A stretch of 64,000 nucleotides of DNA, taken from the NCBI RefSeq assembly GCF_030345715.1, contig NZ_JAUASX010000003.1, positions 247,010-311,009 on the forward strand, read 5' to 3'. The translations under genes and the position numbers were made by a program. The notes beneath the pieces were generated by a model. The model saw nothing but the letters and a program-made list of their open reading frames with translations, was not told the origin of the DNA and made no database searches. The stretch comes from Solimonas sp. SE-A11 (GTDB lineage Bacteria; Pseudomonadota; Gammaproteobacteria; Nevskiales; Nevskiaceae). This document shows, one piece after another, positions 35,556-44,912 of the stretch (the first letter of the stretch is position 1; each line of letters starts with the position of its first letter).

Positions 35556-36587
35556 ATGGAATACAGGCAGCTTGGCCGCTCCGGCCTCAAGGTCCCCGTC
35601 CTCAGCCTCGGCACCGGTACCTTCGGCGGCAAGGGTGCGATGTTCAGCAAGTGGGGCACCACCGACGTGGCCGAGGCCAAGCGCCTGGTCGATGTCAGCC
35701 TCGACGCAGGACTCAACTTCTTCGACACCGCTGACATCTATTCCGCCGGCGCCTCCGAGGAAATCCTGGGGCAGGCGATCCGTGGCCGACGTGATGAGTT
35801 GCTGATCTCCACCAAGGGTACCTTCCCGGTAGGGGCGGGGCCGAACGACAAGGGCTCCTCGCGCCATCACCTGATCCGCGCCTGCGAGGCCAGCCTCAAG
35901 CGCCTGGGCACGGACTACATCGACCTGTACTTCCTGCACGGCTACGACGCGCTGACCCCGGCCGAGGAAGTGCTGGGCACGCTGGACGACCTGGTGCGTG
36001 CCGGCAAGATCCGCTACATCGGCTGTTCCAACTTCTCCGGCTGGCACGTGATGAAGGCGCTGGCCACCTCGGAGCGTTATGGCCTGGGCCGCTACGTGGC
36101 CTACCAGGGCTACTACTCGCTGATCGGCCGCGAGTACGAGTGGGAGCTGATGCCGCTCGCCCTGGAACAGGGCCTGGGCACCATGGTCTGGAGCCCGCTG
36201 GGCTGGGGCCGCCTCACCGGCAAGATCCGCCGCGGCCAGGCCGCCACCTCCGGCCGCATCGCCCAGGGCGGCGCCGCGGGCGGGCCGCCGGTGAACGAGG
36301 AGTACCTCTACACGGTGGTGGACGCGATCGACGAGGTGGCCAGGGAGACCGGCAAGAGCGTGCCGCAGGTGGCGCTCAACTGGCTGCTGCAGCGGCCCAC
36401 GGTCTGCAACCTGGTGATCGGCGCGCGCGACGAGGAGCAGCTCAAGCAGAACCTTGGTGCGCTGGACTGGAAGCTCACGGCCGGGCAGGTGGCGAAGCTG
36501 GAAGCGGCGAGCCAGGTGGAACCGATCTATCCGTACTGGCACCAGAAGGATTTCGGGGAGCGGAATCCGAAGCCGACGCGGTGGTAG
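35556..36587 (+). CDS. Aldo/keto reductase
   Basis: A 343-residue NADPH-dependent aldo/keto reductase of the YakC/Gfo-like clade. N-terminal RQLGRSGLKVPVLSLGTGTFGG, the catalytic Asp/Tyr region FFDTADIYSAG, and a Lys/His follow; cofactor-binding GARDEEQLKQNLG lies near the C-terminus. CAGGAG precedes the ATG. It is divergent from the dienelactone hydrolase, with a 100-base gap. The 167 bases after it hold no feature I can support. Confidence 0.92.
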   Translation: MEYRQLGRSGLKVPVLSLGTGTFGGKGAMFSKWGTTDVAEAKRLVDVSLDAGLNFFDTADIYSAGASEEILGQAIRGRRDELLISTKGTFPVGAGPNDKGSSRHHLIRACEASLKRLGTDYIDLYFLHGYDALTPAEEVLGTLDDLVRAGKIRYIGCSNFSGWHVMKALATSERYGLGRYVAYQGYYSLIGREYEWELMPLALEQGLGTMVWSPLGWGRLTGKIRRGQAATSGRIAQGGAAGGPPVNEEYLYTVVDAIDEVARETGKSVPQVALNWLLQRPTVCNLVIGARDEEQLKQNLGALDWKLTAGQVAKLEAASQVEPIYPYWHQKDFGERNPKPTRW

Positions 36588-36754
36588 GAGGGCGGCGCGG
36601 GGTGCCGGACAGTCTCTTTGGTGACGAGCGCAAGCAAGGCACTCGCCTCTGCTACCGCAGTCCTTCTGGAATCGCGCTGGGCTGCAAATCACGCGCCGCC
36701 GTTTGCGGTCGGGAAGTTCAAGTCATATGAGGTTGAATGCCCGCAGCGGAGGCA

Positions 36755-37273
36755 TCAGGTCGATATACTGGCTCCGCACTTGATCTTGCGGTATGCCAGC
36801 AACGGTATACAGAAGAGGGCAAGACCCAGCGCGATCCAGTCGAGGCGTTCCTCCCAGTGGAGGCGCTCCAGTATGGCCGTTCGGGGATTGCCTGGCTCGT
36901 CATACACCTTCACCACGCGCCCCACCGGATAGCGCGCGATATCCTGCTCCGCGGTCTGCTTCAACCCGGCGCCAAAGCCGAGGAAGCGGCCGTAGGCGAC
37001 GGAGACGTCCGTTTCCGTTCCATCATCCAGGTAGGCGACAAGGATATGAGGATGCCAATGCGTGCCGCGGGAACTGGCGCTGCTGGAACTGCCCAGCCGT
37101 GATTGCATCACTTTGGCCTCTCGTGTAGGCCAGGAAGCTGTCGGGTATCGCTCCAAGATGGCGATCATGCCGGCGAAGACGCAGAACGCTCCCATCAGCG
37201 CGCAACAGGCCAGGGCCAGAAACCACAGAGAGCGCGTGAGGGTCGATCGACTGGTCGGGAATCCAGTATGCAC
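36755..37273 (-). CDS. DUF3592 membrane protein
   Basis: A 172-residue protein with an N-terminal membrane helix (LWFLALACCALMGAFCVFAGM) and a beta domain of about 80 residues typical of DUF3592 (HILVAYLDDGTETD, YPVGRVVKVYDEPGNPRTA). A second helix lies near the C-terminus (LDWIALGLALFCIPLL). Function is unknown. The first possible start is a GTG at 37273 that directly abuts the terminator of the gene upstream, leaving no ribosome site. The true start is probably a little further in, or the mRNA is leaderless. Confidence 0.75.
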   Translation of the reverse strand: MHTGFPTSRSTLTRSLWFLALACCALMGAFCVFAGMIAILERYPTASWPTREAKVMQSRLGSSSSASSRGTHWHPHILVAYLDDGTETDVSVAYGRFLGFGAGLKQTAEQDIARYPVGRVVKVYDEPGNPRTAILERLHWEERLDWIALGLALFCIPLLAYRKIKCGASIST

Positions 37274-37306
37274 AAAAAAGGCCCCGCCGAGGCGGGGCCT
37301 TTTTTT
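37274..37306 (-). terminator. Strong terminator after the choice-of-anchor I gene
   Basis: A perfect 15-bp stem AAAAAAGGCCCCGCC / GGCGGGGCCTTTTTT (37274-37288 and 37291-37305) with an A-run on one side and a T-run on the other. It can terminate in both directions. On the minus strand it follows the stop at 37319. Confidence 0.9.
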
Positions 37307-37318
37307 GTCCGGCTGCTA

Positions 37319-38980
37319 TCAGTTGTTCTTCAGCTCGACCACGTCGATCTGGAACAGGCTGGTGGTGCCGCTGACCTCGTTGCCCACGGCCAGCATCGGC
37401 TTGCTGTTGGGGCTGCCGGAGGCAGGGATGAAGGTCACGCCCTCGGGGCCGGTGTCACCGGCTTCGTCGGTGGTGGGCTTGGTGAAGTCGCGGGTGTTGA
37501 TGTACTGCACGAAGCGGGCGCTGCGCGGGTTGCTGACGTCATAGACCGTGACGCCGCCGACGCGCTCCAGGCCGATGAAGGCGAAGGTGCGGCCGCCGAT
37601 CTTGCCCAGCGCGACACCTTCCGGCTCCGGACCCTTGTTGTCGCTGCGGTCGTCGAAGTTGTTGTTGTCGTTGCTGGCGTTGAAGAACTGCGGGTTGGCC
37701 TTGGCGGTAATGCGCTCGAAGTCGGAGCCGCTGTCGTAGACCTGGCTGCCGCTCTCGTCCCAGATGCTGAACGAGCGGCCGCCGAGAACCAGGATTTCCT
37801 GCAGGGTGCCGTCACGGCCCATCAGCTCGCCAGTGCCTTCCTTCTTCTTGGCGCCGAAGGTGGTGATGGTGAGGCGGCCCAGCGCAGCGTTGTCCTTCAG
37901 GGCGGCGGCGGTTGGGAAGATATCCGGATCCAGGATGATGGAGGCGTGGCCCAGGCGCTTGGTTTCCTCGCCGGTGATGAAGTCGTTGCGATCATCGCCT
38001 TCGTTGGCTGTGACGTAGTAATTTTTGCCGTTGAAGCTGTAGGCGGCGATGGCGTCCGGCTGGTACATGCCCTTGACCGGCCAGTTGCGGATGTCGATGC
38101 GGCCGTCGCGGTCGCTGGCATCCAGCTCGTTGCCGATGATCGAGTGATCCTTGAAGCCGAAGGACTTGATGCGCGTGATGCTGGGGTTGCCGATGTCGGC
38201 GATGTTCAGAACTGCGGCGGCGTTGGCTTCCTGCAGCGTGACCCAGGCGGTCTTGCCGTCCGGCGATACGGCGATGTACTCGGGCTCCAGGTCCTGCGAG
38301 ACCTTGGCGGCGGGGCCGTAGATGCGCACGCGGTCCGCGAGCAGCTTGGCCTTCTCGGCGTCGCTGTCGAAGGCGGTGAAGTCGATGTGCTTGACCTTGG
38401 GCTTGTCCACGCCATCGCGCAGGTCGATCACGCTGATCGAGCCGATGGGGTCGATGGTGTAGCCCGCATTGGGCTCGCCTTCGTTGGCCACCAGGACGGC
38501 CTTGCCATCGGGGGTGAAGGTCAGCATGTCGGGCAGGGCGCCGGCACCGATCTCGGAGATTTTGGCCAGCGTGGCGGCATTGTAGAACTCGACCCGGCCG
38601 TTATCGGTCTTGACCGGAGCCTGGACCGCCACGGCCACCGTGCCATTGAACACGGCGACGCTGTTGGCGCTGCCGCCGCTGGGGATGACAATGGTGCCGA
38701 CCTTGGCCGGGGCGGCCGGGTTGGCGACGTTGAGCACGTCGATGCTGACATCGGCGGCGTTGACCACGAACAGACGCTTGGAAGCGGCGTCATAGGCCAC
38801 GATCTCGGCGGCGCTGACTCCGGACTTGCCGGACTTGTAGCGGCCGATGTGGCTCAGTTCCACGACGACGTCGCTGGTGCCGTCGGTACCATTGGAGCCG
38901 TTCTTGCCGTCGTCGCCTTCGCAGGCGGCCAGGCCTATTGCCAGCGTGGAGGCGATCAGCGTCAATCCAAAGCGTTTCAT
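37319..38980 (-). CDS. Choice-of-anchor I family lipoprotein
   Basis: A 553-residue secreted beta-propeller-like protein of the choice-of-anchor I family, related to phytase-like and alkaline-phosphatase-associated domains. The lipoprotein signal ends at GLAAC-EGDDG, followed by a Gly/Asn/Asp-rich linker. Features include VSPDGKTAWVTLQEANA, YVTANEGDDRND, and KGPEPEGVALGKIGGRTFAFIGLER. The location is probably the outer membrane or surface. Function is unknown; phosphate-ester binding or hydrolysis is possible. It is monocistronic with a strong terminator. Confidence 0.85.
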   Translation of the reverse strand: MKRFGLTLIASTLAIGLAACEGDDGKNGSNGTDGTSDVVVELSHIGRYKSGKSGVSAAEIVAYDAASKRLFVVNAADVSIDVLNVANPAAPAKVGTIVIPSGGSANSVAVFNGTVAVAVQAPVKTDNGRVEFYNAATLAKISEIGAGALPDMLTFTPDGKAVLVANEGEPNAGYTIDPIGSISVIDLRDGVDKPKVKHIDFTAFDSDAEKAKLLADRVRIYGPAAKVSQDLEPEYIAVSPDGKTAWVTLQEANAAAVLNIADIGNPSITRIKSFGFKDHSIIGNELDASDRDGRIDIRNWPVKGMYQPDAIAAYSFNGKNYYVTANEGDDRNDFITGEETKRLGHASIILDPDIFPTAAALKDNAALGRLTITTFGAKKKEGTGELMGRDGTLQEILVLGGRSFSIWDESGSQVYDSGSDFERITAKANPQFFNASNDNNNFDDRSDNKGPEPEGVALGKIGGRTFAFIGLERVGGVTVYDVSNPRSARFVQYINTRDFTKPTTDEAGDTGPEGVTFIPASGSPNSKPMLAVGNEVSGTTSLFQIDVVELKNN

Positions 38981-39142
38981 CAGGCAATCCCCGTTTTCAT
39001 GCGTGCAGGAAGAGCTGCGAAACCTAGGGGCGCGGGATGACAGCCCGGTGACCGATTCGTGTCAGTTCGGTTTCGGACTGTCACGGATGCCATGGCGAGC
39101 CTGCGGCCGGCGCGCTATAAGGCGGCAGGAGAGGGGAACATC

Positions 39143-40759
39143 ATGAAAAGAACAGGCAAGCGCTATCGGCCCGGGCGTGCGGCGGAGCAGTACGACGTCA
39201 TCGTGATCGGCTCGGGCATCGGCGGGCTGTGTTGCGCCGCGCTGCTGACCCGGCTGGGCCGCAAGGTCTGCGTGCTGGAGCAGCACTACACGGCAGGGGG
39301 ATTCACGCATTCCTACGAGCGTGAAGGCTACGAGTGGGATGTGGGCGTCCACTACATCGGCGAGGTGCACAAGCCGCATACGCCGCTGCGCCGCATCTTC
39401 GACGTGATCTCCGACGGTAAGCTGCAGTGGGCGCCGATGGACGCGGTCTACGATCGCATCATCATCGGTGGCAAGCACTACGATTTCATCGCCGGCCGCG
39501 AGAACCTGATGGCGGAGCTCAAGCGTCACTTCCCCGGCGAGGAGGAGGCGATCGACCGCTACTTTGCCCTGGTGGCCAAGGTCAGCCGCAGCATGCAGGC
39601 CTATTTCGCCGGGCAGGCGATGCCGCCGAGGCTGGCGCGGCTCTATGAGAAGGTCCGCCCGCTACGCGTGCCGCGCGAATGCTTCATGAGCACGCGCGAG
39701 GTGCTGGAGGGGCTGACACGGAATCAGGAACTGATCGCGGTGCTGACCGGGCAATGGGGCGACTACGGCCTGCCGCCGCGCGATGCGGCCTTCATCATGC
39801 ACGCGGCGGTCACCAAGCATTACTTTGCCGGCGGCAACTACCCGGTGGGCGGCTCCTGGAAGATTGCGGACACGATTGTCCCTGTGATCCGGGCCGGCGG
39901 CGGCGAGGTCTTCACCTATGCCCGCGTGAAGCAGATCCTGACCGAGGGCGGGCGGGTCAGCGGCGTGGAGATGGAGGACGGCAGCCGTATCCAGGCGAAG
40001 TCGGTGGTCAGCAGTGCGGGTGCGCGCCTCACCTTCGAGCGCCTGCTGCCCCAGGCGGAGCGCGAGCGCCACGGCTACCCGCAGAAGCTGCGCGAGGTGA
40101 AGCCGTCCTCGGGGCACCTGTGCATCTATGCCGGCTTCAAGGGCAGCGCCCGGGAGCTGGGGCTGCCGCGCACCAATCTCTGGGTGTACCCGGATGCGGA
40201 CCACGAGGGCAATACGGAACGCTTCCTGGCCGACCCGCAGGGAACGCTGCCGATGCTGTACATCTCCTTTCCGTCCGCCAAGGACCCGGAATGGGACCAA
40301 CACTACCCCGGCAAGAGCACGGTGGAGGTCATCACGCTGGGCCGCTACGAGTGGTTCGAGGCCTGGGCCAAGGAGACCTGGAATCAGCGCGGCGCCGAGT
40401 ACGAGGCCCTGAAGGCGCAGTTCACCGAGCGCCTGCTGGAAGGGCTGTACCAGCAGATGCCCCAGTTGCGTGGCAAGCTGGACTACGTGGAGCTCTCCAC
40501 GCCGCTGTCCACCGAGTACTTCGGCATGTACGACCGCGGCGAGATCTATGGGCTGGATCATGACCTGCGCCGCTTCGAGCAGAAGTGGCTGCACCCGGTG
40601 ACGCCGGTGAAGGGGCTCTATCTCACCGGGCAGGACGTGGTGACGGCCGGTGTCGGTGGCGCGCTGCTGGGCGGGGTGATGACCACGGCGGCGATGATGG
40701 GGACCAAGGCGGGGCAGGTGTTCAAGCTGCTCAAGCAGTGGCAGCCGGCGCCGGACTGA
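39143..40759 (+). CDS. FAD-dependent oxidoreductase (carotenoid desaturase/retinol saturase-like)
   Basis: A 538-residue flavoprotein of the CrtI/RetSat type. N-terminal dinucleotide fold DVIVIGSGIGGLCCAALL and VLEQHYTAGG, a middle HYIGEVHKPHTPLRR, and a C-terminal FAD-closing motif LTGQDVVTAGVGGALLGG. Such enzymes saturate or desaturate polyene or isoprenoid chains. The ATG at 39143 follows AGGAGAGGGG; the longer frame from 39059 lacks a good ribosome site. Its 3' end converges with the MpaB gene. Confidence 0.87.
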   Translation: MKRTGKRYRPGRAAEQYDVIVIGSGIGGLCCAALLTRLGRKVCVLEQHYTAGGFTHSYEREGYEWDVGVHYIGEVHKPHTPLRRIFDVISDGKLQWAPMDAVYDRIIIGGKHYDFIAGRENLMAELKRHFPGEEEAIDRYFALVAKVSRSMQAYFAGQAMPPRLARLYEKVRPLRVPRECFMSTREVLEGLTRNQELIAVLTGQWGDYGLPPRDAAFIMHAAVTKHYFAGGNYPVGGSWKIADTIVPVIRAGGGEVFTYARVKQILTEGGRVSGVEMEDGSRIQAKSVVSSAGARLTFERLLPQAERERHGYPQKLREVKPSSGHLCIYAGFKGSARELGLPRTNLWVYPDADHEGNTERFLADPQGTLPMLYISFPSAKDPEWDQHYPGKSTVEVITLGRYEWFEAWAKETWNQRGAEYEALKAQFTERLLEGLYQQMPQLRGKLDYVELSTPLSTEYFGMYDRGEIYGLDHDLRRFEQKWLHPVTPVKGLYLTGQDVVTAGVGGALLGGVMTTAAMMGTKAGQVFKLLKQWQPAPD

Positions 40760-40825
40760 GACTTTTGCGAGGGCCCTGTCGCCAGCAAGCTGGCTCCTTC
40801 AGAGGCGTTAGCGGCTGGCGTGCGG

Positions 40826-41695
40826 CTACACCAGCGGCAAGCCTCGACGCATGCGACGGCGCAGGTCCCACATCGCCAGCGTGTAGGGCAACTGGCGGAT
40901 GACGCGGGGCAGGTGGCGGTTGATGCGTGCCATTCGCGCCAGCCGATGCTCGAAACCCTGCTGGTGCGGAGGGCTCCAGGGGAAGCGCATCAGCTCGCGC
41001 AGGGCCGGCGGCAGGAAGCCGGTGGTCATGAAACGGCCGCGGCCACCACCCAGCGCCGGCGGCAGGAATTTGCGGTCGGCGATGTCGGTCAGGTAGCGCC
41101 GCACCGGCTCGTCCATCTCCAGACCCTGCAGGCCGTCTTCCCAGTAGCGCGTAAAGGCGTCGAGATCGGCCGGCCACATGCCCGGGCGCACCTGCAGCGT
41201 GGTACCGATGGGCTCGGCCAGGCGGTAGAACGCTTCGGCCTGCTCGCGCGTCATCGGGCCGCGCAGCTTCTCGTGGGCGTCGGCGAAGCCCCAATAGATG
41301 CAGGCGGCCACCCAGAGTTGCAGCGCGGGGTCGAAGGCCTTGTAGGCCACCGGTGATTCGGCGGTGGAATGCACCTGGGCATGTTGCCGGTTCACCGCCT
41401 GGCGGTAGGCCAGTTTCTCGGCGGTGGTGCCAAGCAGTGCGACGGCGAGGTAGGTGACGGTGGTGCGGAAACGCTTGAACGGGTGGCGGAAGATGTTGCC
41501 GCTCTCGACGCGGCTCTCTAACACGCCGCGGCCCACCGGCAGGCGCGACAGTTGCAGGATGACATTGGCACCGCCGGCCATCAGGCCCAGGCCGTCGAGG
41601 ATGCCGGGGAAGCGGCGGTCCCACTCGTGCGGCGTCAGCGGCGCGGGCCACTGCATCTGCAGCGGCGCCGCGCGCGCCGGACTGTCGCCATCCAT
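40826..41695 (-). CDS. Oxygenase MpaB family protein (DUF2236)
   Basis: A 289-residue helical haem-type oxygenase homologue (DUF2236, latex-clearing protein / MpaB). Family marks are AEKLAYRQAVNRQHAQVH, DPALQLWVAACIYWGF and GPMTREQAEAFYR. Related proteins oxidatively cleave isoprenoid double bonds or act in mycophenolic acid side-chain cleavage. It starts 2 bases after the nitronate monooxygenase stop, so the two are co-translated. Confidence 0.85.
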   Translation of the reverse strand: MDGDSPARAAPLQMQWPAPLTPHEWDRRFPGILDGLGLMAGGANVILQLSRLPVGRGVLESRVESGNIFRHPFKRFRTTVTYLAVALLGTTAEKLAYRQAVNRQHAQVHSTAESPVAYKAFDPALQLWVAACIYWGFADAHEKLRGPMTREQAEAFYRLAEPIGTTLQVRPGMWPADLDAFTRYWEDGLQGLEMDEPVRRYLTDIADRKFLPPALGGGRGRFMTTGFLPPALRELMRFPWSPPHQQGFEHRLARMARINRHLPRVIRQLPYTLAMWDLRRRMRRGLPLV

Positions 41696-41697
41696 GC

Positions 41698-42630
41698 TCA
41701 GGCGCTGCCCAGGCGCCTGCAGGTGTCGCGGTACTCCTGTACCAGGCGCTCGCAGAGCTCGCCGGCCGGCGGCAGGTCGGTGATGGAGCCGGTGCCCTGG
41801 CCGGCGGACCAGATGTCCTTCCAGGCCTTGCCGGCGGACAGCTCGGTGCCGAAGTCCACCTCGGTCTTGGGCTGGAGATGATCCGGGTCCAGGCCGGCGC
41901 GGACGATGGAGGGGCGCAGGAAGTTGGCCGGTACGCCGCTGATGTGCGGGGTGTAGACGATGTCGGCGGCGCGGGTGTCGAGCAGCATCTGCTTGTAGGC
42001 ATCCGGGGCCTCGGCTTCCTGGGTGCCGATGAAGCGCGTACCGAGGTAGCCGAAGTCCGCGCCCAGGGCCTGCGCGGCGGCGATGCCGGCGCCGCTGCCG
42101 ATGCAGCCGGACAGGGCGATGTAGCCGGGGAACATGGCGCGGATCTCCGGCACCAGGGCGAAGGGGTTGAGGGTGCCGGCATGGCCGCCGGCACCGGCGG
42201 CCACCGGAATCAGGCCGTCCACGCCGGCCTGGGCGGCCTTCTCGGCATGACGCAGGCTGATGACGTCATGGAACACCAGGCCGCCGTAGCTGTGTACGGC
42301 GTCCACCACCTCGGCGGCCGCCCCCAGCGAGGTGATGACCAGCGGCACTCGGTGCTTCACCACCTCGGCCAGGTCGGCTTGCAGGCGGGGGTTGGTCTTG
42401 TGCACCACCAGGTTCACGCCGTAGGGCGCGTCCTGTGGGCCCAGCAGGGATTTCAGTTCGTCCAGCCACTCGACGAAGCCGGCGATGCTGCGCTGGTTGA
42501 GGGCGGGGAAGGTGCCGACCACGCCGCCCTTGCAGCAGGCGGTGACCAGCTTCGGATTGGACACCAGGAACATCGGGGCGGCGATGGCGGGGACGCGGAC
42601 GCGGCCTTTCCAGGATTCGGGCATGCGCAT
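41698..42630 (-). CDS. Nitronate monooxygenase family FMN protein
   Basis: A 310-residue TIM-barrel FMN oxygenase (NMO/2-nitropropane dioxygenase-like). FMN-binding and catalytic marks are IAAPMFLVSNPKLV, GVNLVVHKTNPR, VAAGAGGHAG (His in the active site) and LGADFGYLGTRF. In catabolic clusters such proteins may detoxify nitro compounds or reduce enoyl thioesters. Between the acyl-CoA dehydrogenase (16 bases upstream) and the MpaB gene it forms a three-gene operon. Confidence 0.88.
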   Translation of the reverse strand: MRMPESWKGRVRVPAIAAPMFLVSNPKLVTACCKGGVVGTFPALNQRSIAGFVEWLDELKSLLGPQDAPYGVNLVVHKTNPRLQADLAEVVKHRVPLVITSLGAAAEVVDAVHSYGGLVFHDVISLRHAEKAAQAGVDGLIPVAAGAGGHAGTLNPFALVPEIRAMFPGYIALSGCIGSGAGIAAAQALGADFGYLGTRFIGTQEAEAPDAYKQMLLDTRAADIVYTPHISGVPANFLRPSIVRAGLDPDHLQPKTEVDFGTELSAGKAWKDIWSAGQGTGSITDLPPAGELCERLVQEYRDTCRRLGSA

Positions 42631-42646
42631 GGGATTTCTACCTTGT

Positions 42647-43822
42647 TCAGTCGAGGATCGAGCGGGCGATGATTTCCTTCATGATCTCAGAGGTGCCGGC
42701 AAAAATCCGGTTGATGCGCTCGTCCTGGTACATGCGGCAGATCGGGTATTCGTCCATGTAGCCGGCACCGCCGTGCAACTGCACGCCTTCGTCCACGGCG
42801 CGTCCGTAGACCTCGCTGGCGAAGAGCTTGGCGCGGGCGGCGTCCTCGGGGCTCAACCGACCCTCGTTGTGGACCTCGATGCAGCGGTCGATGAAGGTCT
42901 GTGCGACCTCGATCTCGGTATCCAGCGCGGCCAGCTTGAAGCGCGTGTTCTGCATCTTGGACAGCGGCTTGCCGAAGACCTTGCGGTTGCGCACGAACTC
43001 GCGGGTGACGTCCACGGCGGCGCGTGCGGCGACCACGTTGCCGGTGGCGGAGAGCAGGCGCTCCTCGGCCAGGGCGTGCATCAGGTGGTAGAAGCCCTTG
43101 TTGACCTGGCCCAGCACGTTGGTCTTGGGCACCTTCACGTCGCGGAAGAACAGCTCGGCGGTGTCCTGCGATTTGAGGCCCATCTTCTTCAGGTTGCGGC
43201 CACGCTCGAAGCCCTCCATGCCGCGCTCCACCAGGAACAGGGTCATGGCGTGCGGGTTTTCCGGATGGGTCTTGGCGGCGACGATCACCAGGTCCGCCAG
43301 GATGCCGTTGGAGATGTAGGTCTTGGAGCCGTTGAGCAGCCAGTGGTCGCCCTTGTCCTCGGCGCGGGTCTTGGTGGCGGCGATGTCCGAGCCGGCGTCG
43401 GGCTCGGTCATGGCCACGGCCAGGATGGTGTTGCCGCTGATGATGCCGGGGAAGTACCTCTGCTTCTGCTCCTCGGTGCCGAAGCTGCCGATGTAGGGGG
43501 CGATCAGGCGGCTGTGCACGGTCATGAAGAAGCCGGGGTCGCCGTGCAGCACGTTCTCCTCGATCAGGATCTGCTCGTAGCGGAAGTCCTTGAGGCCCAG
43601 GCCGCCGTACCTTTCGTCGGCCCACACGCACAGGTAGCCTGCCTGGCCGGCCTTGAGGAAGGCCTCGCGGTCGACGATGCCGGCCTCGCGCCAGCGCTCG
43701 CTGTGCTGGCGGATCTCGGTCTGGAAGAACTTGCGCGCGGAGTCGCGGAACAACTCCATCTCGGCGTCGAGCGGCTTGCGCTGCATGCGGTAGGTCTCGG
43801 ATTGAAAGTGGACGAACGACAT
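42647..43822 (-). CDS. Acyl-CoA dehydrogenase
   Basis: A 391-residue FAD enzyme of the medium/short-chain acyl-CoA dehydrogenase type. Marks are AVAMTEPDAGSDIAATKT (FAD/substrate loop), GSKTYISNG, and the C-terminal LHGGAGYMDEYPICRMYQD, followed by IFAGTSEIMKEIIAR. The catalytic Glu is expected in the C-terminal region. I chose the ATG at 43822 (MSFVHFQSE); the frame extends further but has no matching sequence. It heads the operon with NMO and MpaB, divergent from an AraC regulator. Confidence 0.93.
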   Translation of the reverse strand: MSFVHFQSETYRMQRKPLDAEMELFRDSARKFFQTEIRQHSERWREAGIVDREAFLKAGQAGYLCVWADERYGGLGLKDFRYEQILIEENVLHGDPGFFMTVHSRLIAPYIGSFGTEEQKQRYFPGIISGNTILAVAMTEPDAGSDIAATKTRAEDKGDHWLLNGSKTYISNGILADLVIVAAKTHPENPHAMTLFLVERGMEGFERGRNLKKMGLKSQDTAELFFRDVKVPKTNVLGQVNKGFYHLMHALAEERLLSATGNVVAARAAVDVTREFVRNRKVFGKPLSKMQNTRFKLAALDTEIEVAQTFIDRCIEVHNEGRLSPEDAARAKLFASEVYGRAVDEGVQLHGGAGYMDEYPICRMYQDERINRIFAGTSEIMKEIIARSILD

Positions 43823-43845
43823 TGTTCCGCCCGCTCTTTCCATAA

Positions 43846-43877
43846 GATTGACCGCTGGACGCCAACCGATTGACCGC
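43846..43877. promoter_or_regulatory. Direct repeats, candidate AraC-type binding site
   Basis: Two identical 10-mers GATTGACCGC at 43846-43855 and 43868-43877, 22 bp apart start to start, that is about two helical turns. They lie in the divergent gap between the acyl-CoA dehydrogenase ATG (43822) and the AraC gene. This spacing is typical of AraC/XylS half sites. Function is inferred. Confidence 0.6.
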
Positions 43878-43892
43878 AGGCCACCAAGCGCC

Positions 43893-44912
43893 GTGATCCT
43901 TCCCCCGGAAACCCCCAGGCTGAGCATGGCCTACTGCCGCGTGCTGACCGACTGGCTGCAGGCCCGCGGCCAGCCGCTGGCGCCGGTGCTGGCGGTGCTG
44001 GACGTGCCGGAGGCGGCGCTGGCCGACCCGGACCGCTGGGTATCGCGGCTGCGCTTCAATGCGGCGCTGGAGCGGGCCATCGAGCTGACCGGCGACTCCT
44101 TCCTGGGGTTGCATGCCGGCGAGCAGGTGCGGCCGGCGCACTACGGGGTGCTGGGCTACATCATGATGAGCTGCGGCACCAGTCGGCAGGTGATCGAGGC
44201 GCACCAGCGCTGGCACCAGCTGGTGATGCCGGGGGCGGAGGTAGACTACGAGGAAGGCGAGGGCCTGCTGCGGCTGCGCGAGTCGCTGCCGCCGCTGCCG
44301 GGGTTGCAGACACGGCCGGCCGGGGAGTGCCTGGCCGGCTCGATGCTGAGCTTCGCCCGCTGGGTCTTCGGTCAGCAGTTCCGCCCCGTGGACGTCAGTT
44401 TTCCCTATCCGCAGCCGCCGGTGCTGGACGAATACCAGCGGGTGTTCCAGTGCCGGCTGATGTTCGACGCCCCCTGCTTCAGCCTGTCGATCCACAACGG
44501 CCTGCTGGATCGGCCGCTGCCCCAGGCCGATCCGGAACTGCGCCAGATGATGGAGGGCCGGGCGGAGCGCCTGGCCCGGGAGCTGGGGCTGGCTGCCGAC
44601 CCCTTCGTGGTGCAGCTGCGCGCCGCCATCGGACGGCTGCTGCCGCAGGCGCTGCCGGAGATGGAGGACGTGGCGGCGGCGCTGAACATCTCCGGCCGGA
44701 CCCTGCAGCGTCGCCTGCTGCAGCGCGGCACGCATTTCAAGGCGGCGCTGGACGACGTGCGGCGCGACCTGGCGCTGGGCTATGTGCGTGACCCGGAGCT
44801 GTCGCTGGTGGATATCGCCTTCCTGCTGGGGTTCTCGCAGCAGAGTGCCTTCAACCGGGCTTTCCGGCGCTGGACGGACAGCACCCCGGGGAGCTACCGC
44901 GACGCCCTGTAG
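43893..44912 (+). CDS. AraC family regulator (OruR-like)
   Basis: A paralogue of the regulator at 19710-20774: N-terminal arabinose-type domain (RFNAALERAIELTGDSFLGLHAG, GVLGYIMMSCGTSRQ) and C-terminal DNA-binding domain (ISGRTLQRRLLQRGTHFKA, LGFSQQSAFNRAFRRWTDSTPGSYR). The start is the GTG at 43893 or the ATG at 43926; a TTG at 43848 overlaps the direct-repeat site and is unlikely. It should control the divergent acyl-CoA dehydrogenase operon and possibly the downstream DUF1302 gene. Confidence 0.88.
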   Translation: MILPPETPRLSMAYCRVLTDWLQARGQPLAPVLAVLDVPEAALADPDRWVSRLRFNAALERAIELTGDSFLGLHAGEQVRPAHYGVLGYIMMSCGTSRQVIEAHQRWHQLVMPGAEVDYEEGEGLLRLRESLPPLPGLQTRPAGECLAGSMLSFARWVFGQQFRPVDVSFPYPQPPVLDEYQRVFQCRLMFDAPCFSLSIHNGLLDRPLPQADPELRQMMEGRAERLARELGLAADPFVVQLRAAIGRLLPQALPEMEDVAAALNISGRTLQRRLLQRGTHFKAALDDVRRDLALGYVRDPELSLVDIAFLLGFSQQSAFNRAFRRWTDSTPGSYRDAL

